A DNA stretch of 64,000 bases. It comes from Panorpa germanica (lineage: Eukaryota > Arthropoda > Insecta > Mecoptera > Panorpidae). The translations under genes and the position numbers were made by a program. The stretch is from the NCBI GenBank assembly GCA_963678705.1, contig OY783203.1, positions 30,858,535 through 30,922,534 on the forward strand, written 5' to 3'. The notes under the pieces are model-generated. The model made no database searches, was not told the origin of the DNA, and saw only the letters and a list, made by a program, of their open reading frames with translations. Positions 34,865-45,754 of this stretch are shown here, piece by piece; position 1 is the first letter of the stretch; each line of letters begins with the position of its first letter.

Positions 34865-35585
34865 AGTTTGTGCTATAACATCTGTAATAGATAGAAAATT
34901 TAAATTACGAATATATATTTTGAGAGTATTAAAATATTTTGCAATTTGCAAATTTAAAAAGGCGATGTTGTGAAACTTAAGAGGCCCGGTAAAAAATTTG
35001 GAAAAAAATCTAAAAAAAATTAAAATTTTAAATACTTGATTCGAGGGTACTGGAGGCATTGACGAGTTGAAAAATATGTTAGAAATAGGTTACCTTTCGA
35101 TTTACAAATCGAATAAAAAAATCCCAAATTTTGAAAAAATAAGTTAGTCAAATAAGGCATAAGGCATTTTTTTAATGAAATAATAAGTAATTTTTAAGAT
35201 TGAATGATTTACATTTTGTTTTATATTCAAATGAAATATTATAATTGTATTAAAAAGTCAATTAAAATTTGAAATTAAATTAGGTATTATTTCATTAACT
35301 TTTTTTGAATGCTTGTTAGGTATACATAAACTTACATTACGTATAAATTAAAAACAATGGCTCATTTGAATATTAGAATATCCTAACTAGTAACAACACT
35401 CCTACTCGGTAAATCTGAGTTCGCTAGTTTGTTTGAACAACACAACATACTCGTACATAAAGTAGGTATGCAAATATCAATATTTTTAGGGGAAATATAA
35501 TACAGCACTAAACCAACCGAATATGCTTGTAACAAAGTTAGCATTTACATCATTTATAACTATATTTAATTAACAAACAAATATA
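34865..35585. other. Unannotated AT-rich stretch
   Basis: No gene or repeat copy recognised. Confidence 0.4.
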
Positions 35586-35592
35586 TGGTAAC

Positions 35593-36095
35593 CAGAGGCG
35601 TACGATGGGGGACTCACTCCGGTCCCCTACATAAGATATATCCCCAAAAGTAGGAAATAGGCATACCGTTACAAGCAATTGTGACTGAATATGTTGATGT
35701 TTTTCGGAAAGAAACTGTTCGTACAAGATAATTTGTTTCTTGTACTAGGTAGTCTCGTACATATTCGTGCGACACTAATAAAACCCTTACTTATGCTATT
35801 TTTTAAAATTCTAGGTAGTATTTTTATGAAACAAAAATGTTTCAATCTTAAGTCGGAACATCGAAAGAAATTACGGTTTTGAATGTCATATCGAATAAAA
35901 GTACCTCCTCAGTCTCCAGTATAATCTCATAGTGTATTGACGTTTTTTTAAGTTGTGCGTAGTAAATAAATAAAAGTAATTGAAAATGGTGTTTAAATGG
36001 ACAAATGAAATAGACCAATAGACCCTTGTCAAACTGGGTTTTACGCCCCATATTGAGTACCGCACCGAGCCTCCATCCCTTTTGATACGCCACTG
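35593..36095. mobile_element. hAT-like non-autonomous element
   Basis: 503 bp with ends CAGAGGCGTACGA and, outward on the right, CAGTGGCGTATCA. CAGTGGCGTA is a common type of hAT terminus. Flanks are ATGGTAAC and ATGTTATC, 6/8 matching, at the 8-bp spacing expected. Part of the interior (35,730-35,850) also occurs at 26,640-26,760. No hAT transposase motif found. Confidence 0.75.
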
Positions 36096-36099
36096 ATGT

Positions 36100-36690
36100 T
36101 ATCATTTATATGAGTATCTACTTGTATATTTATTTCTCATCTGTTTTTGTCATAATTAGTTTAATGTTGAATATATAAATTAAAGTTTTAGTACCAAAGA
36201 TAAATAAATCCAACATTTATAACCCATCATTCCCAAAACACCTACTCAGAGCGAGTCCATGTTTAAATAATCTATTATTCACTTTTAACCAAAAGTTATT
36301 GTTTATATTTTTGTTAACAAAATTAAAAAAAATGAATAAATTGAAACTTTTCTCTTGTTTACTTATTTAATTTATTCTAATTGTCAATTAATAAAATATT
36401 ATCCACCAACATTTTTAATTTCTCATTATTTATTCTGTTTTATTATAACACTTTCAGTAAGTTATTTATTTTGTGAAAAGAAAATATACGTTCTACAATT
36501 TTACTTACATTTTACAGAAAATTTTCATTGGTTTTAAATGAAATTTTCTATTCCTCTGTTTCTTACAGTTTACTTAGGCATCTTGTTTAATACTTGGAAT
36601 AACGAAGTTTTATTCAAACAAAGAATAATTAAAAAAATATAAGTGTATTTTGAGGGAAATCTTTATTTAATAGCGAGTTCTGGTTACATT
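36100..36690. other. Unannotated AT-rich stretch
   Basis: No gene or repeat copy recognised. Confidence 0.4.
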
Positions 36691-37722
36691 AATGTGATTT
36701 TATTATTATTATTATTATTATTATTAATTGTTCGCCTTTCGGCTGTACAATCTACATTCTTAATACATTTCATAGAACTTCAACTTAAAATTAAATTTAA
36801 ACTATTCTAGACCTTTTTATTTCTAAAAGTACTTTCTGCTTTTTCTTCTCTTGACCCTCTTCTTTCATTTTCCCTAGTCTTCCTTCCTTCTCACCGTTTC
36901 CTCACCTCTTGTCTTCTTTGTCTCCTCTCGGCAAACCGTTTCCTGCTTCTCCTTTCTTATAGCCTGTATTTTCATCTACCACCTCTTGCCTTCCTTGTCT
37001 CCTCTCGACAGACCCTCTATTATCTTTTCACTATCCTTCCTGCCTTCTCTCATTGTTTTCACTTCTCCACTTATGTCTATCACAGGCCTAGACGCTCTGT
37101 CTTTACTATTTCCTCTTGACTCTCTTACTTTACTCTCTACCTTTACTATGTTATTATTGTCTCTATCTCCGTCATCTACCTCTTGTCCTTATCTCCTTTC
37201 CGAAAATCCTCTATTTTTCTGGACTGAAGTTTAACTGTTTCCTCGCTACTTCTTTCTTTCTCCTGCTTCCCTTTACTGCCTCTTTTAGTACTTCCTCTCT
37301 CTTCCTGTTCCTTGTGCAACCCAGCCATCAGCTTATTTATTCTCCTGTTTTCTCTTTCCTTCTTACTATTTCCGCCATCCACCTCTTTCCTTCACTGCCT
37401 CCCTTTAATAGCTGGCCAATATTCCTTTCGCTCGCTACTTTTTTCTTACAATCAAACTTAATGTGCTCCAGTGTTTCGTCCTCCGTTCCGCACACTCTAC
37501 ACTTTCTTTCCTCAATACTTTCCCAGTATCTATTTCCTTTTTCCTCATTTCCCAATCTAAACCTTGCTGTCCTTCTTATGTGTTTTATATCTTTTTCTAT
37601 AAGGTACTGAGGTACATTATTTTCCCATAACCTTTTATATCTTGTATTGTAGTTGCTTTTTTCGATTTTTCCCATTCTCTCCTGTTGTTGTATCTCCTTA
37701 TCCCTTCTAATGTAATTTTATT
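36691..37722 (-). mobile_element. LINE, 5'-truncated, with 14-bp target duplication
   Basis: Minus-strand non-LTR retrotransposon. It runs from the truncation point near 37,708, through the C-terminal end of ORF2 and a 3' UTR of about 600 bp, to the terminus CCGAAAGGCGAACAATTA and an (AAT)n tail at 36,701-36,727. The 3' UTR is purine-rich on the sense strand. Flanks AATGTGATTTTATT (36,691-36,704) and AATGTAATTTTATT (37,709-37,722) match at 13 of 14 positions. On the right the insertion abuts the T-rich tail of a SINE. Its 5' truncation is typical of target-primed reverse transcription. Confidence 0.85.
37337..37708 (-). pseudogene. LINE ORF2 C-terminus with CCHC motif
   Basis: Open from the 5' break to a stop: MGKIEKSNYNTRYKRLWENN, VPQYLIEKDIKHIRRTARFR, LGNEEKGNRYWESIEERKCR and onwards. 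The motif C59-x2-C62-x8-H71-x4-C76 (CRVCGTEDETLEHIKFDC) is the terminal zinc-finger-like motif found after the reverse transcriptase of R1/Jockey-type LINEs. Similar RLGNEE-RYWE-CR-C segments are familiar to me from insect LINEs; the clade is inferred. It then becomes highly charged (Lys/Glu). The same ending MAEIVRR-EKTGE occurs at 39.95 kb. The reverse transcriptase itself is missing. Confidence 0.85.
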
Positions 37723-37724
37723 TA

Positions 37725-37875
37725 TTTTATTTTATTTAACGCTGGTATATTTTCGATCACCGACGACCTACGTCAATGTTAGCAGTATACAACACCGACG
37801 CAAATTTTATGAAGCACAAATTTAAACGGAAATATAGCACTGGTCTGTGGATCAAAATCCAGTAAACAATTTAGA
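37725..37875 (-). mobile_element. SINE copy
   Basis: Minus-strand copy beginning with its tail TTTATTTAACGCTGG. Then come GATCACCGACGACCTAC, a GTTAGCAGTATACAACACCG block, and CTGGTCTGTGGATCAAAATC, a degraded B-box region. The LINE inserted in its tail. Confidence 0.65.
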
Positions 37876-38121
37876 GAAGTATCCTGTTTTGTGACGTTTC
37901 TATCACTATTGCACTTCAATTATAGTTCGCATCAACTTTATCTTCATTTGTATTACGACAGATGGAGTGGTTATGTAGGCAATAGTAGGCATACTCTAAC
38001 CATAAACAAATAAATCTAATCTTATCTTAAGTAGATTTACATTTAACAGAACTTATAATAAAAGAAACATAATAGTAAAACTAATAACTAATTGATTATT
38101 CAATTCATTAATCAATAATCA

Positions 38122-38159
38122 TTCCACGCACACAGACACGCACACAGACACGCACACAG

Positions 38160-38243
<84 letters not shown>
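38122..38243. repeat. Compound microsatellite
   Basis: Three or so copies of a 12-bp CACGCACACAGA unit run into a short (CA)n and then about 68 bp of (TA)n. A graded compound tract of this type is typical of slippage. Confidence 0.95.
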
Positions 38244-38244
<1 letters not shown>

Positions 38245-38245
<1 letters not shown>

Positions 38246-39355
38246 AAGACTGTATAACAGAAGTTCGCAATCAACCTTTTTGTACAAATACATGAAGCTA
38301 TAATTAGTGTTTGAAATATTTATCACAAAGTACAAGGGACGTTATCCCAATTGGTCCAAACTGTAAATGTAACATTAAGGTTTGAACCGTTTTCAACCCT
38401 ACCCGGAATAAAGCCGGTAAACCCATTATCCGTACAAATCACTGTTTATTGAATACATATAAATATTATATAGGCTTTTCCTAAAAGTAAATGTAAAACA
38501 TTTGTTTGAAGTAAACTTGTTTCGGTTGAGAATATAAAATGTTTCAAAAAATTTATAAAGATATTTTTAGCTCCAATATTAAATATTGTTTGACTATAAA
38601 ACTTTTTATATTTTCTACTTTCTTTACCTTTTTTAGTACATATAGTACCCGTAATATTAAAAAAATGAGTTTTAACAGTTGCATATTATACAGGTGAGTT
38701 TAACCAATAGAAAATTTTGTATGAAGTTAATCAAAAAATAAAAAGAAAAAAATATAAATGATATTAATAAAAGTTAATATATATCTGAATTTTGCCTTCC
38801 GGTTATGATTTACTATAATATTATAGGATGCTGTAATATGCTGATGCTGTTAATATTCAGGAAAGTAAGAACCAAAAGTTATCAATATTAAATATTGTGG
38901 ACTCAGTATACTCAGTTTCATTAGTCAACATTTTCAAATGAAACGAGTGATAGGGTGGGGGATCGAGGATGGAAAACGGACCGGGAGAAATTTGTTCAGT
39001 GTGCGGAACAGTTGAACGGGTGAACGGCTGAACGGCCGAATGGACCAACCTAACGGAAGGCGTCCTCTTCTAATGTGATACGGAACACGACACGACACGA
39101 CGACAACCCGTTACTGTGATACGAGTATCACAGACGGTCCTACAACCGCTAGTACGATGCACTACCAACGGTACCACGATATCAAGCAGATTGGATTTTT
39201 GAGCGAAAATATTTCGATAGATTCATCGATATTTGGATATACTCGTAGATCATAGCTGTTAGAAAAAGAAAAATGTGAGATGATTTTAAAAATACGCATC
39301 ACCAAAAAATTATGACGTCATCACAATTTCGAACGCATCCCACTATTTCAATTTT
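38245..39355. other. Unannotated stretch with GC-richer islet at 38,940-39,190
   Basis: Mostly AT-rich and unreadable. The islet holds tandem TGAACGG units (39,011-39,040), ACACGACACGACACGACGAC near 39,085 and a 16-bp hairpin GTGATACGAGTATCAC at 39,115-39,130. No start codon with a plausible frame was found in it. Confidence 0.45.
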
Positions 39356-39359
39356 ATAC

Positions 39360-40250
39360 AGCGCTTCCTGAGGTTAAGGTTTCAACATTATTTTTTTATT
39401 TATTTATATTATTGTACAACATATTATTTGTTTATTGTAAAAATTTTAAGTCGATTGGAGTAAAACTGTCGGAGATATAGACTTTTAAGTCTATTTAGAC
39501 TCTCTGGTCTGCTTTCGTGTTACTTTGAAACTTTTAAATGCGGTTTCTCACACATAGCTTTATCAGAGTCGGTGCCCTCCTAGCTCAAAATCTACTGGAC
39601 CGATTCTTTTGAAATTTTGCACACTCTTTCTTTGCATAAATGCCCAGGTAACGCTGTCGAGTTTTTTTTAAATTTTTTAATTTTAACGTATTTTAAAATA
39701 ACAAAGTTTCTGATTTTTTTTCATGAAAAATCGGTATTTTGACTTTTAAATGCCGTAAAAAATTGAAAAATCAATAAAAAAAAACTTGACAGCGTTACCT
39801 GCAAAAACATATCAACTAATGAAATCATTTTCGTTTTTTGATTTCAAATAATCCAGTGATGAGTTATGAGTGGCACCGCAATGTTACTTTTTTCAGTGAA
39901 GTCTGCGAAGATTCGCTGTCAATGCCTCATTTCTTAATATTTACTTAAGGAAAGAGGTGGATGGCGGAAATAGTAAGAAGGCAAGAAAAAACAGGAGAAT
40001 AAATAAGCTGGTGGAGAATAATGCAAATTTAATTGTAATTTGAAGTATATGAAATGTATTAAGAATGTAGATTGTAAAGCCGAAAGGCGAACAATAAACA
40101 ATAAATAATAAATACTTATGAAAATTTCACAAAGCATTCTTCAATTATCACGTAGTTTATCATGTAGTAATTATAGAAATAATTATACATTAACTTTGTG
40201 ATAAGAAAACATTATCAAAAATATTCTGTCTTTTTATCGTTTTGAGAATA
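39360..40250 (-). repeat. Dispersed repeat family C, copy 2, interrupted by a LINE
   Basis: Reverse-orientation copy of the family C repeat: ACTGTCGGAGATATAGA, GCTTTATCAGAGTCGGTG, CTTTCTTTGCATAAATG, TAATCCAGTGATGAGTTATG and TTATCATGTAGTAATTATAG in order. A LINE fragment splits it at 39,948-40,112. Confidence 0.8.
39948..40112 (+). mobile_element. LINE 3' fragment nested in family C repeat
   Basis: 165 bp: the last ORF2 codons (WMAEIVRRQEKTGE, stop), a shortened 3' UTR, and the terminus TAAAGCCGAAAGGCGAAC with an (AAT)n-like tail. TACTTA occurs just before and just after (39,942-39,947 and 40,113-40,118), giving a target duplication of at least 6 bp. The family C sequence resumes exactly at the right-hand copy. 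Against the 37-kb LINE about 480 bp of 3' UTR is absent. Confidence 0.88.
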
Positions 40251-40254
40251 TATA

Positions 40255-41090
40255 AAATTATGTGGGATGTATTACAAGAAAAGTTCGGATACTTTTTAAA
40301 CAACCGTAGAGTAGTTTAAATAAACCTTTATTAGGCGTCAATATTAAAGCACGTTTTTATTATTACACAAATATTGAAAGTGTTAAAATATTTATGTAAA
40401 ACATGAATGGATTTCTTACCGATATTAATATCGATGTCATAATATTTAACTTAATTTCTAAATGTAATGTACTTTGGCAATACAAACATCAAACGAATGG
40501 AAAATTCTAGAATATTAATAAATAAACAATATTAAAATATCAATGTTACATAATATCTCTTGTAAAAAAGATATGAATTTAATATTAATAAAGCCTAAGG
40601 ACAATAAGAAATCCTATTATATACTTTCTTGTTTTCTTAGCTTTCTATGTAAATAAAACTACTATATATATAAAAAGATACTAAGTAATATATATAAAAA
40701 GAGACTAAGTAACTAAATATATAAAGAGCATTTTAAATCAAATATACGAAAAACATCTTACAGGATTATAAATTTGTGGAATACGAATTTAACAAACTCG
40801 GAAACCAGCTACGTTTTCTATCTAAACAAGTCTGGACATGCCTGCAAACATATGGATTTATTCAAACCTTTGTCAATTATATACTTTATCAAAGCATTTA
40901 TTCCAAAACATTTACGAAATAAATTTTGAGGTTATGCTAACTGTCAAATAACTGTAAAATAGTTGTCAAAATCATTTTGTAGTTTCATAATGTGTCTGAT
41001 GACGTCAACGATTCAAAGGTTGGCCACTGTGCTGTCATATACACGGAATTGGAGTAACATTATTTAAAAAAAAAATATCTAAATAAGTGA
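40255..41090. other. Unannotated AT-rich stretch
   Basis: A short direct repeat (TATATAAAAAGATACTAAGT and TATATAAAAAGAGACTAAGT) lies at 40,665-40,712. No gene recognised. Confidence 0.5.
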
Positions 41091-41094
41091 AGTA

Positions 41095-41601
41095 CCATTT
41101 TCATTCACTGTTTTATTTTATTTTGTATTTAATTTGAATTGTTTAGCATATGGCAATATGTGTACTCATTTCCAGTACCATTTTTAATTTACTTTATTTT
41201 TTAAGTTTTCTTAGTTTTTTTTAGAACCTTACAAGGTCCAATCTTTTAAATTAAAAGTATTAAATTAAGAAAAACTATATTATATTATAACCTCCAAAAT
41301 GTGACAATCTGTCAAAATGCAGTAGAATTTACTTGTAAAAGAAGTTTAATGTCAGTTTTTGAAAAATATAGAAGAGAAAATAATTTCTATTACTAATTAT
41401 TATTAAAAATACAAATTTTAATTAATTCACATACAATTTTATCGAACTGTCAAAATTTAATGCATAGGCACCAACTAAATTAACTAAACTTAAATTAGGA
41501 CACAAATGTGAAAAGGAATGCTTAAACGAAAACCTGCAATCTAGATTACAATATTAAATAAAAACAGTAAATTAAATATCAAAACAGTGAGCGGGAATGA
41601 G
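41095..41601 (+). mobile_element. CACTCACTG-end element, family H copy 2
   Basis: Starts CATTTTCATTCACTGTTTTA and ends AACAGTGAGCGGGAATGAGG, inverted relative to each other and homologous, in opposite orientation, to 32,434-32,983. Non-coding. Confidence 0.7.
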
Positions 41602-41606
41602 GTTTT

Positions 41607-41984
41607 ACCAATGTTTCTAAATTAAAAATATTAAATAATAAAAAAACTATATTATAATATAACCTCAAAAATGTGACAATTTGTCAAAATGCATTAGAAT
41701 TTGTTTTTAAAGGAAATTCAATGTCAGTTTGTCAAAAACAAAGAAATAAAAAGAATTTCTATTACTAATTGTTATTAAAAACAGCAACTTTAATTATTCC
41801 TCATTCAATTTTGTCCAACTATCAAACTGTCAAAATTTATATTACTAACGACGCATGCGCACCAACTAAATTAACTAAACTCAAATTAAAACATGAATGT
41901 GACAAGAAATGCTTCTTCTGAAAACCTGAAATATAGATTAAAATATTAAATAAAAACGTAAATTAAATATCAAAATAGTGAGTC
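41607..41984 (+). repeat. Tandem partial duplicate of family H
   Basis: Repeats the right two thirds of the element just upstream: TTAAAAATATTAAATAATAA, AACCTCAAAAATGTGACAAT, TTGTCAAAATGCA and ACCAACTAAATTAACTAAAC recur in the same order with about 375-bp spacing. It also ends at AAAATAGTGAG. Confidence 0.8.
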
Positions 41985-41989
41985 TGTTA

Positions 41990-42900
41990 ATAGTAAAACT
42001 AAAACTAAATCTTTTTTTTAGAAATGATATCGTTTTACTTAAAAGTTTTTAACAAAAGCCAAAAAATGTTGCTTCATTTTTTGCAGTAGACTAGATAAAC
42101 CTTAAAAATCAATATTTTTTCCCAAATATGTTTTTCTTATGAATCTCTGAGTGGAAACTGTATAGTCAGCAGTGACATCACGCAGTTTGTGAATTTAATA
42201 TAGTAAATATGTACTACACGCATGATATAAAATACAGATGGCCCCTGTTATTGGATGACTGTTAATAATAGTATAAACAATAACATTATCAATTCTAACG
42301 ATACAAATAAATAGAAATAAAGTCAATAAAAAATAAATTTTTTAAAAAGTGACATAAATCTGTTCTATTTGTTTACGTATTTATTATTATTCAGTTTATT
42401 TGATATTTTTTGAGTTCATTTTTATTTGATGGTATTTGGATTCCAGCTGCTATATTTACTAGCTGACTGCTGAATCAAGAAGTCAAGTCAGTAACATCTA
42501 AAGAAGAATAAGAAGGGTCTCAGAAAGTCCATCCACTGTACGCCTCGTACCTTGTCGACACAATCTACTATACCAGTTGTGACTACCTTGTACCTTATAC
42601 TCACTTCACTACAGTATTCGGCATCCTACCTACGTGAAATCGAGACTTATCCTGTCATCCCAAGGTGTCCCCTACGTTTTACCTCCTTTCCAACCTCCCT
42701 CTCCCCCCTACAGATCATGTCCAACGTGTGATAACTGCCATGTGCGAAATAATATTTTTTTTATTTTCAACATTCACGTATTTCGTTCGAATGTGAATTA
42801 AATATTAATATACTTGACAGGCGCACAAAGAATTTATGTAAGTTAGGTGCAGATTAAATTCAAGACTGAATTTAGAGGTTTTCCGTAAATTTTATCGCTT
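41990..42900. other. Unannotated stretch
   Basis: Mixed composition. 42,500-42,720 is GC-richer and pyrimidine-rich but shows no readable frame. Confidence 0.4.
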
Positions 42901-42904
42901 TTGA

Positions 42905-42990
42905 CATTATGTCTTCATTGTCACATCTTGTCACACACTGTCAACACCTCCTCTCCACGGTTGTGACATCCCACATTTGAAAATAAAACA
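42905..42990. repeat. Fragment of ACGTCAC-end dispersed repeat
   Basis: TTGTCACATCTTGTCACACA and GGTTGTGACATCCCACATTT match the 47.5-kb copy in order, and the complement of 5650-5690. Confidence 0.45.
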
Positions 42991-43125
42991 TTTTTTTATT
43001 TCCGATGTTAAGGTAGTTGGTCCGAGATAGTCATGCTCAAAAATATAACTCAGCAACCTAAAATTATAATGTAGCTGAAACGTTAGTGTCAAATAGTCTC
43101 GTTAAAAACTTTTGTGAAAGTACAG

Positions 43126-43235
43126 TCTCACTGTTCTCACTACATGTAAATAGTATCTACACATACATACACGTATACACGTATATACATTCACGTATTC
43201 TCACTGTTCTCACTACATGTAAATAGTATCTACAC
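43126..43235. repeat. Tandem duplication, 73-bp period
   Basis: TCTCACTGTTCTCACTACAT followed by GTAAATAGTATCTACAC occurs at 43,126 and again at 43,199. Between and after lie degenerate (ACACGTATAT)n. Confidence 0.9.
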
Positions 43236-43269
43236 GTATATTCACATACATACACGTATATACACGTAT

Positions 43270-43930
43270 TTTCAATGTTTACAAAATTTTATTTCTGTAA
43301 TGGCGTGGACAATAATTTCCATTTTATTTTATGTGATTAATAACTACTGTTTCTATAATATATTAAATTTTTATTGAATTCCTTTGAATCGTTTTTATTT
43401 TATTCGATAAAAATAACATTGAAATTACTATTTCCCATAAGAGCCTGTGTTAAAATAACAAAACTTTAATATCGTTTTTCTCAATAATGGAGTGGTAAAT
43501 TTTAATCGACCTGAGGTCAATATGTCTTATAATTAATTAAAGAGCAATTAAATGAAGTTTTATTAAAATCCTTTGAAAAGTCATTCCACGATACAACTAC
43601 CTTAAGTCCTTGTGTTCAACGTCACTTGTCAAGCTTCTCCATGGTTTCGGTGATGGTTTTCTAACGCAAGAAATAATACTTAATAAGTTCATAAAATTCA
43701 CTTTTCTCCATTTTTGTTAAAATTTACGAGGTTGTGGTAAACGAGGTCATGTAGTTACATGACACAGCTTGCTCAAAATTTCACAGTAGTCTACTAATAG
43801 TTGGTAGTTGATAAGAGCAGTGTTGCATTTAAAGTGACTGCGTCGTAATTTAAAAAGTCACAGATTCTCAGTCTCAGGTGATTTAAAGGACCGAGGAAGT
43901 CCAGGTATTCGTCTTGTCGCAACTACAGTT
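43270..43930. other. Unannotated AT-rich stretch
   Basis: No gene or repeat copy recognised. Confidence 0.4.
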
Positions 43931-43934
43931 TGTC

Positions 43935-44178
43935 TGAAGATTTCCAATTAGGGGCAGGGGCCAACGAGGCTAAAAACAGCAATTACAAAAGGCGCGAAAA
44001 GTAGGCCTCAACGGTAAACGCACCCTCCTTACTGTTTCAACGCATGATGGCAACTGAACTATGTTGGGATAAAACTTTATTGTCCCGCCTCTCGAACGAG
44101 ACTACTAACGCTCCGCTACATCATCAACTGACTAAATGGCGCGCTTTTTAAAAAAGGAAGTTATGCTGCCGCACCCTG
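43935..44178 (-). mobile_element. Deleted Tc1/mariner-like element, DUF4817 type, copy 2
   Basis: Right end GTTATGCTGCCGCACCCTG followed by TA, as at 22.56 kb. On the minus strand it has the leader AAAAAGCGCGCCATTTAG, the shared block GAGAGGCGGGACAATAAAG and ATG at 44,045. It then reads MR*NSKEGAFTVEAYFSR, the DUF4817-type transposase start with one stop. The other end is not recognisable. Inactive. Confidence 0.65.
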
Positions 44179-44179
44179 T

Positions 44180-45010
44180 ATATCACACTATAGTGTAAAG
44201 TTAGTAGGGTATATTAATATTTGACATGAAAAGCGAATTTACATTAAATACATATGAAATAACAATATGTGAAACATCTAGTAATCTATAGAATAGTAGT
44301 ACCTAGACAGTAATGAGAACATTTACCAAGTTAAGCTATTCAGCTTCATACAATATACGATATATCGATCCACTTTAAAGAGCACCTACGGTTTCAACAA
44401 AATTAATAATTGTCACATTCCGTGACAGATAATCACAAACATAATCCACCATAATTATCGTTGCTTGTTTTGAGTATTTGTAGCTGCAAAACAGTAACGG
44501 GAGAACCACTTGCGTTATAAGTAATAAGCCGGGGTTCTTAAAGCAAACCCCTCTTATTTCGAGGGTCTGATACGTACCCTTACATTAATACGCTTTAAGA
44601 CTTGTAATAAGGGTGACATATAAAAGGACAAGCGAGAAAAACAAAAAGAAAAAAGAAAAACAATTTTATTTACACGTACAGAGAAAATAATAGACATGTA
44701 ATAGTTAATTACATAAAAAGTAAAAAGCATTGAAAAAAAATCAATGAAAAAATAGTAAATTGTCACTATTGACTATTTTGTATTCTGTAAGCAATATAAA
44801 TAGTCCACAACGCAATTAGTTGCCTTTAATTAAATGTAATTATGTTTGTGACAGAATGACATATGGCGTTTTGATTAAATAACACAGAAATAGCTATAAC
44901 TATAACATCTGTTGAAAGATTATGGTATACTCGGACATAGTGTAATTATATTTTAAGCTCACTTTTTAATAATTGATGTTCTTAGTCAATGGGCAAGGTA
45001 CTAAACGACT
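44180..45010. other. Unannotated AT-rich stretch
   Basis: A purine/A-rich tract lies at 44,630-44,670. No gene or repeat copy recognised. Confidence 0.4.
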
Positions 45011-45017
45011 TTCTATT

Positions 45018-45752
45018 TTAAATATTTATTTGAGTGCATTAACTTTTGATAGTAATTTGCACTTAAAATAATATGTACTTATATAAACATTGATATTAAG
45101 CGGAGAGGTAAGGTCAAATCGATACAAAAAAAGCATATTTTCGATAATGTTTTTTGATGACACAGTTAATATATAATTATTTCTATAATAACTACATGAT
45201 AAAATAACATTTAAAGAATACTTTGTAAAATTTTCATAAAGAAATATCCAGGCATTGAAAGAGAATCTCGAAAAAAAAGTTTCATTGCGGTGCAATTCAT
45301 AACTCATCACTGGATTATTTGAAATTAAAAAAGCAAAATGATTTCATTAGCTGATAAGTTTCTGCAGGTAACCCTGTCGAGTTTTAACTTAGCACTTAGA
45401 AGTCAAAATACCGATGTTTCATGATGTAAAGAAAGAGTGTGCAAAATTTCAAAAGGATCGATGCAGTAATTTTTTAGCTAGAAAGGACACCGACTCTGAA
45501 AAAGCCAAGTGTGAGTAAAGCGCGTTTAAAAGTTTCAAAGAAAGACGAAACCAGATCAGAGAGGTGAAGACTTAAAACTCTATATCTCCGACAGTCTATA
45601 TTATAACCAACTCTATATTTACTCCAATCGACTTCAAATTTTCACACAATAAACTTAATATATAGTACATTAGTATAAATAAATAAAATAAAATGAAAAA
45701 AAAAATTGAAACCTTACTCCTCCCTTAAATTAGATTCATTGGTAAAGTCAAT
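45018..45752 (+). repeat. Dispersed repeat family C, longest copy
   Basis: About 735 bp from ATTTATTTGAGTGCATTAAC to TTCATTGGTAAAGTCAATAA. It contains all blocks shared with 9.97 kb and 39.4 kb. The outermost sequences equal those of the short derivatives at 24.5 and 60.8 kb, which suggests these are the true element ends. No coding frame found. Confidence 0.75.
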
Positions 45753-45754
45753 AA

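Noticed and set aside
36986-37610. Long plus-strand frames rich in Leu, Ser, Phe and Pro
   Set aside because: They are the complement of the purine-rich LINE 3' UTR and ORF2 end; the minus strand holds the real coding remnant.
43140-43265. CRISPR-like array
   Set aside because: Only two repeat units with degenerate ACGTATAT spacers; this is a eukaryotic tandem duplication.
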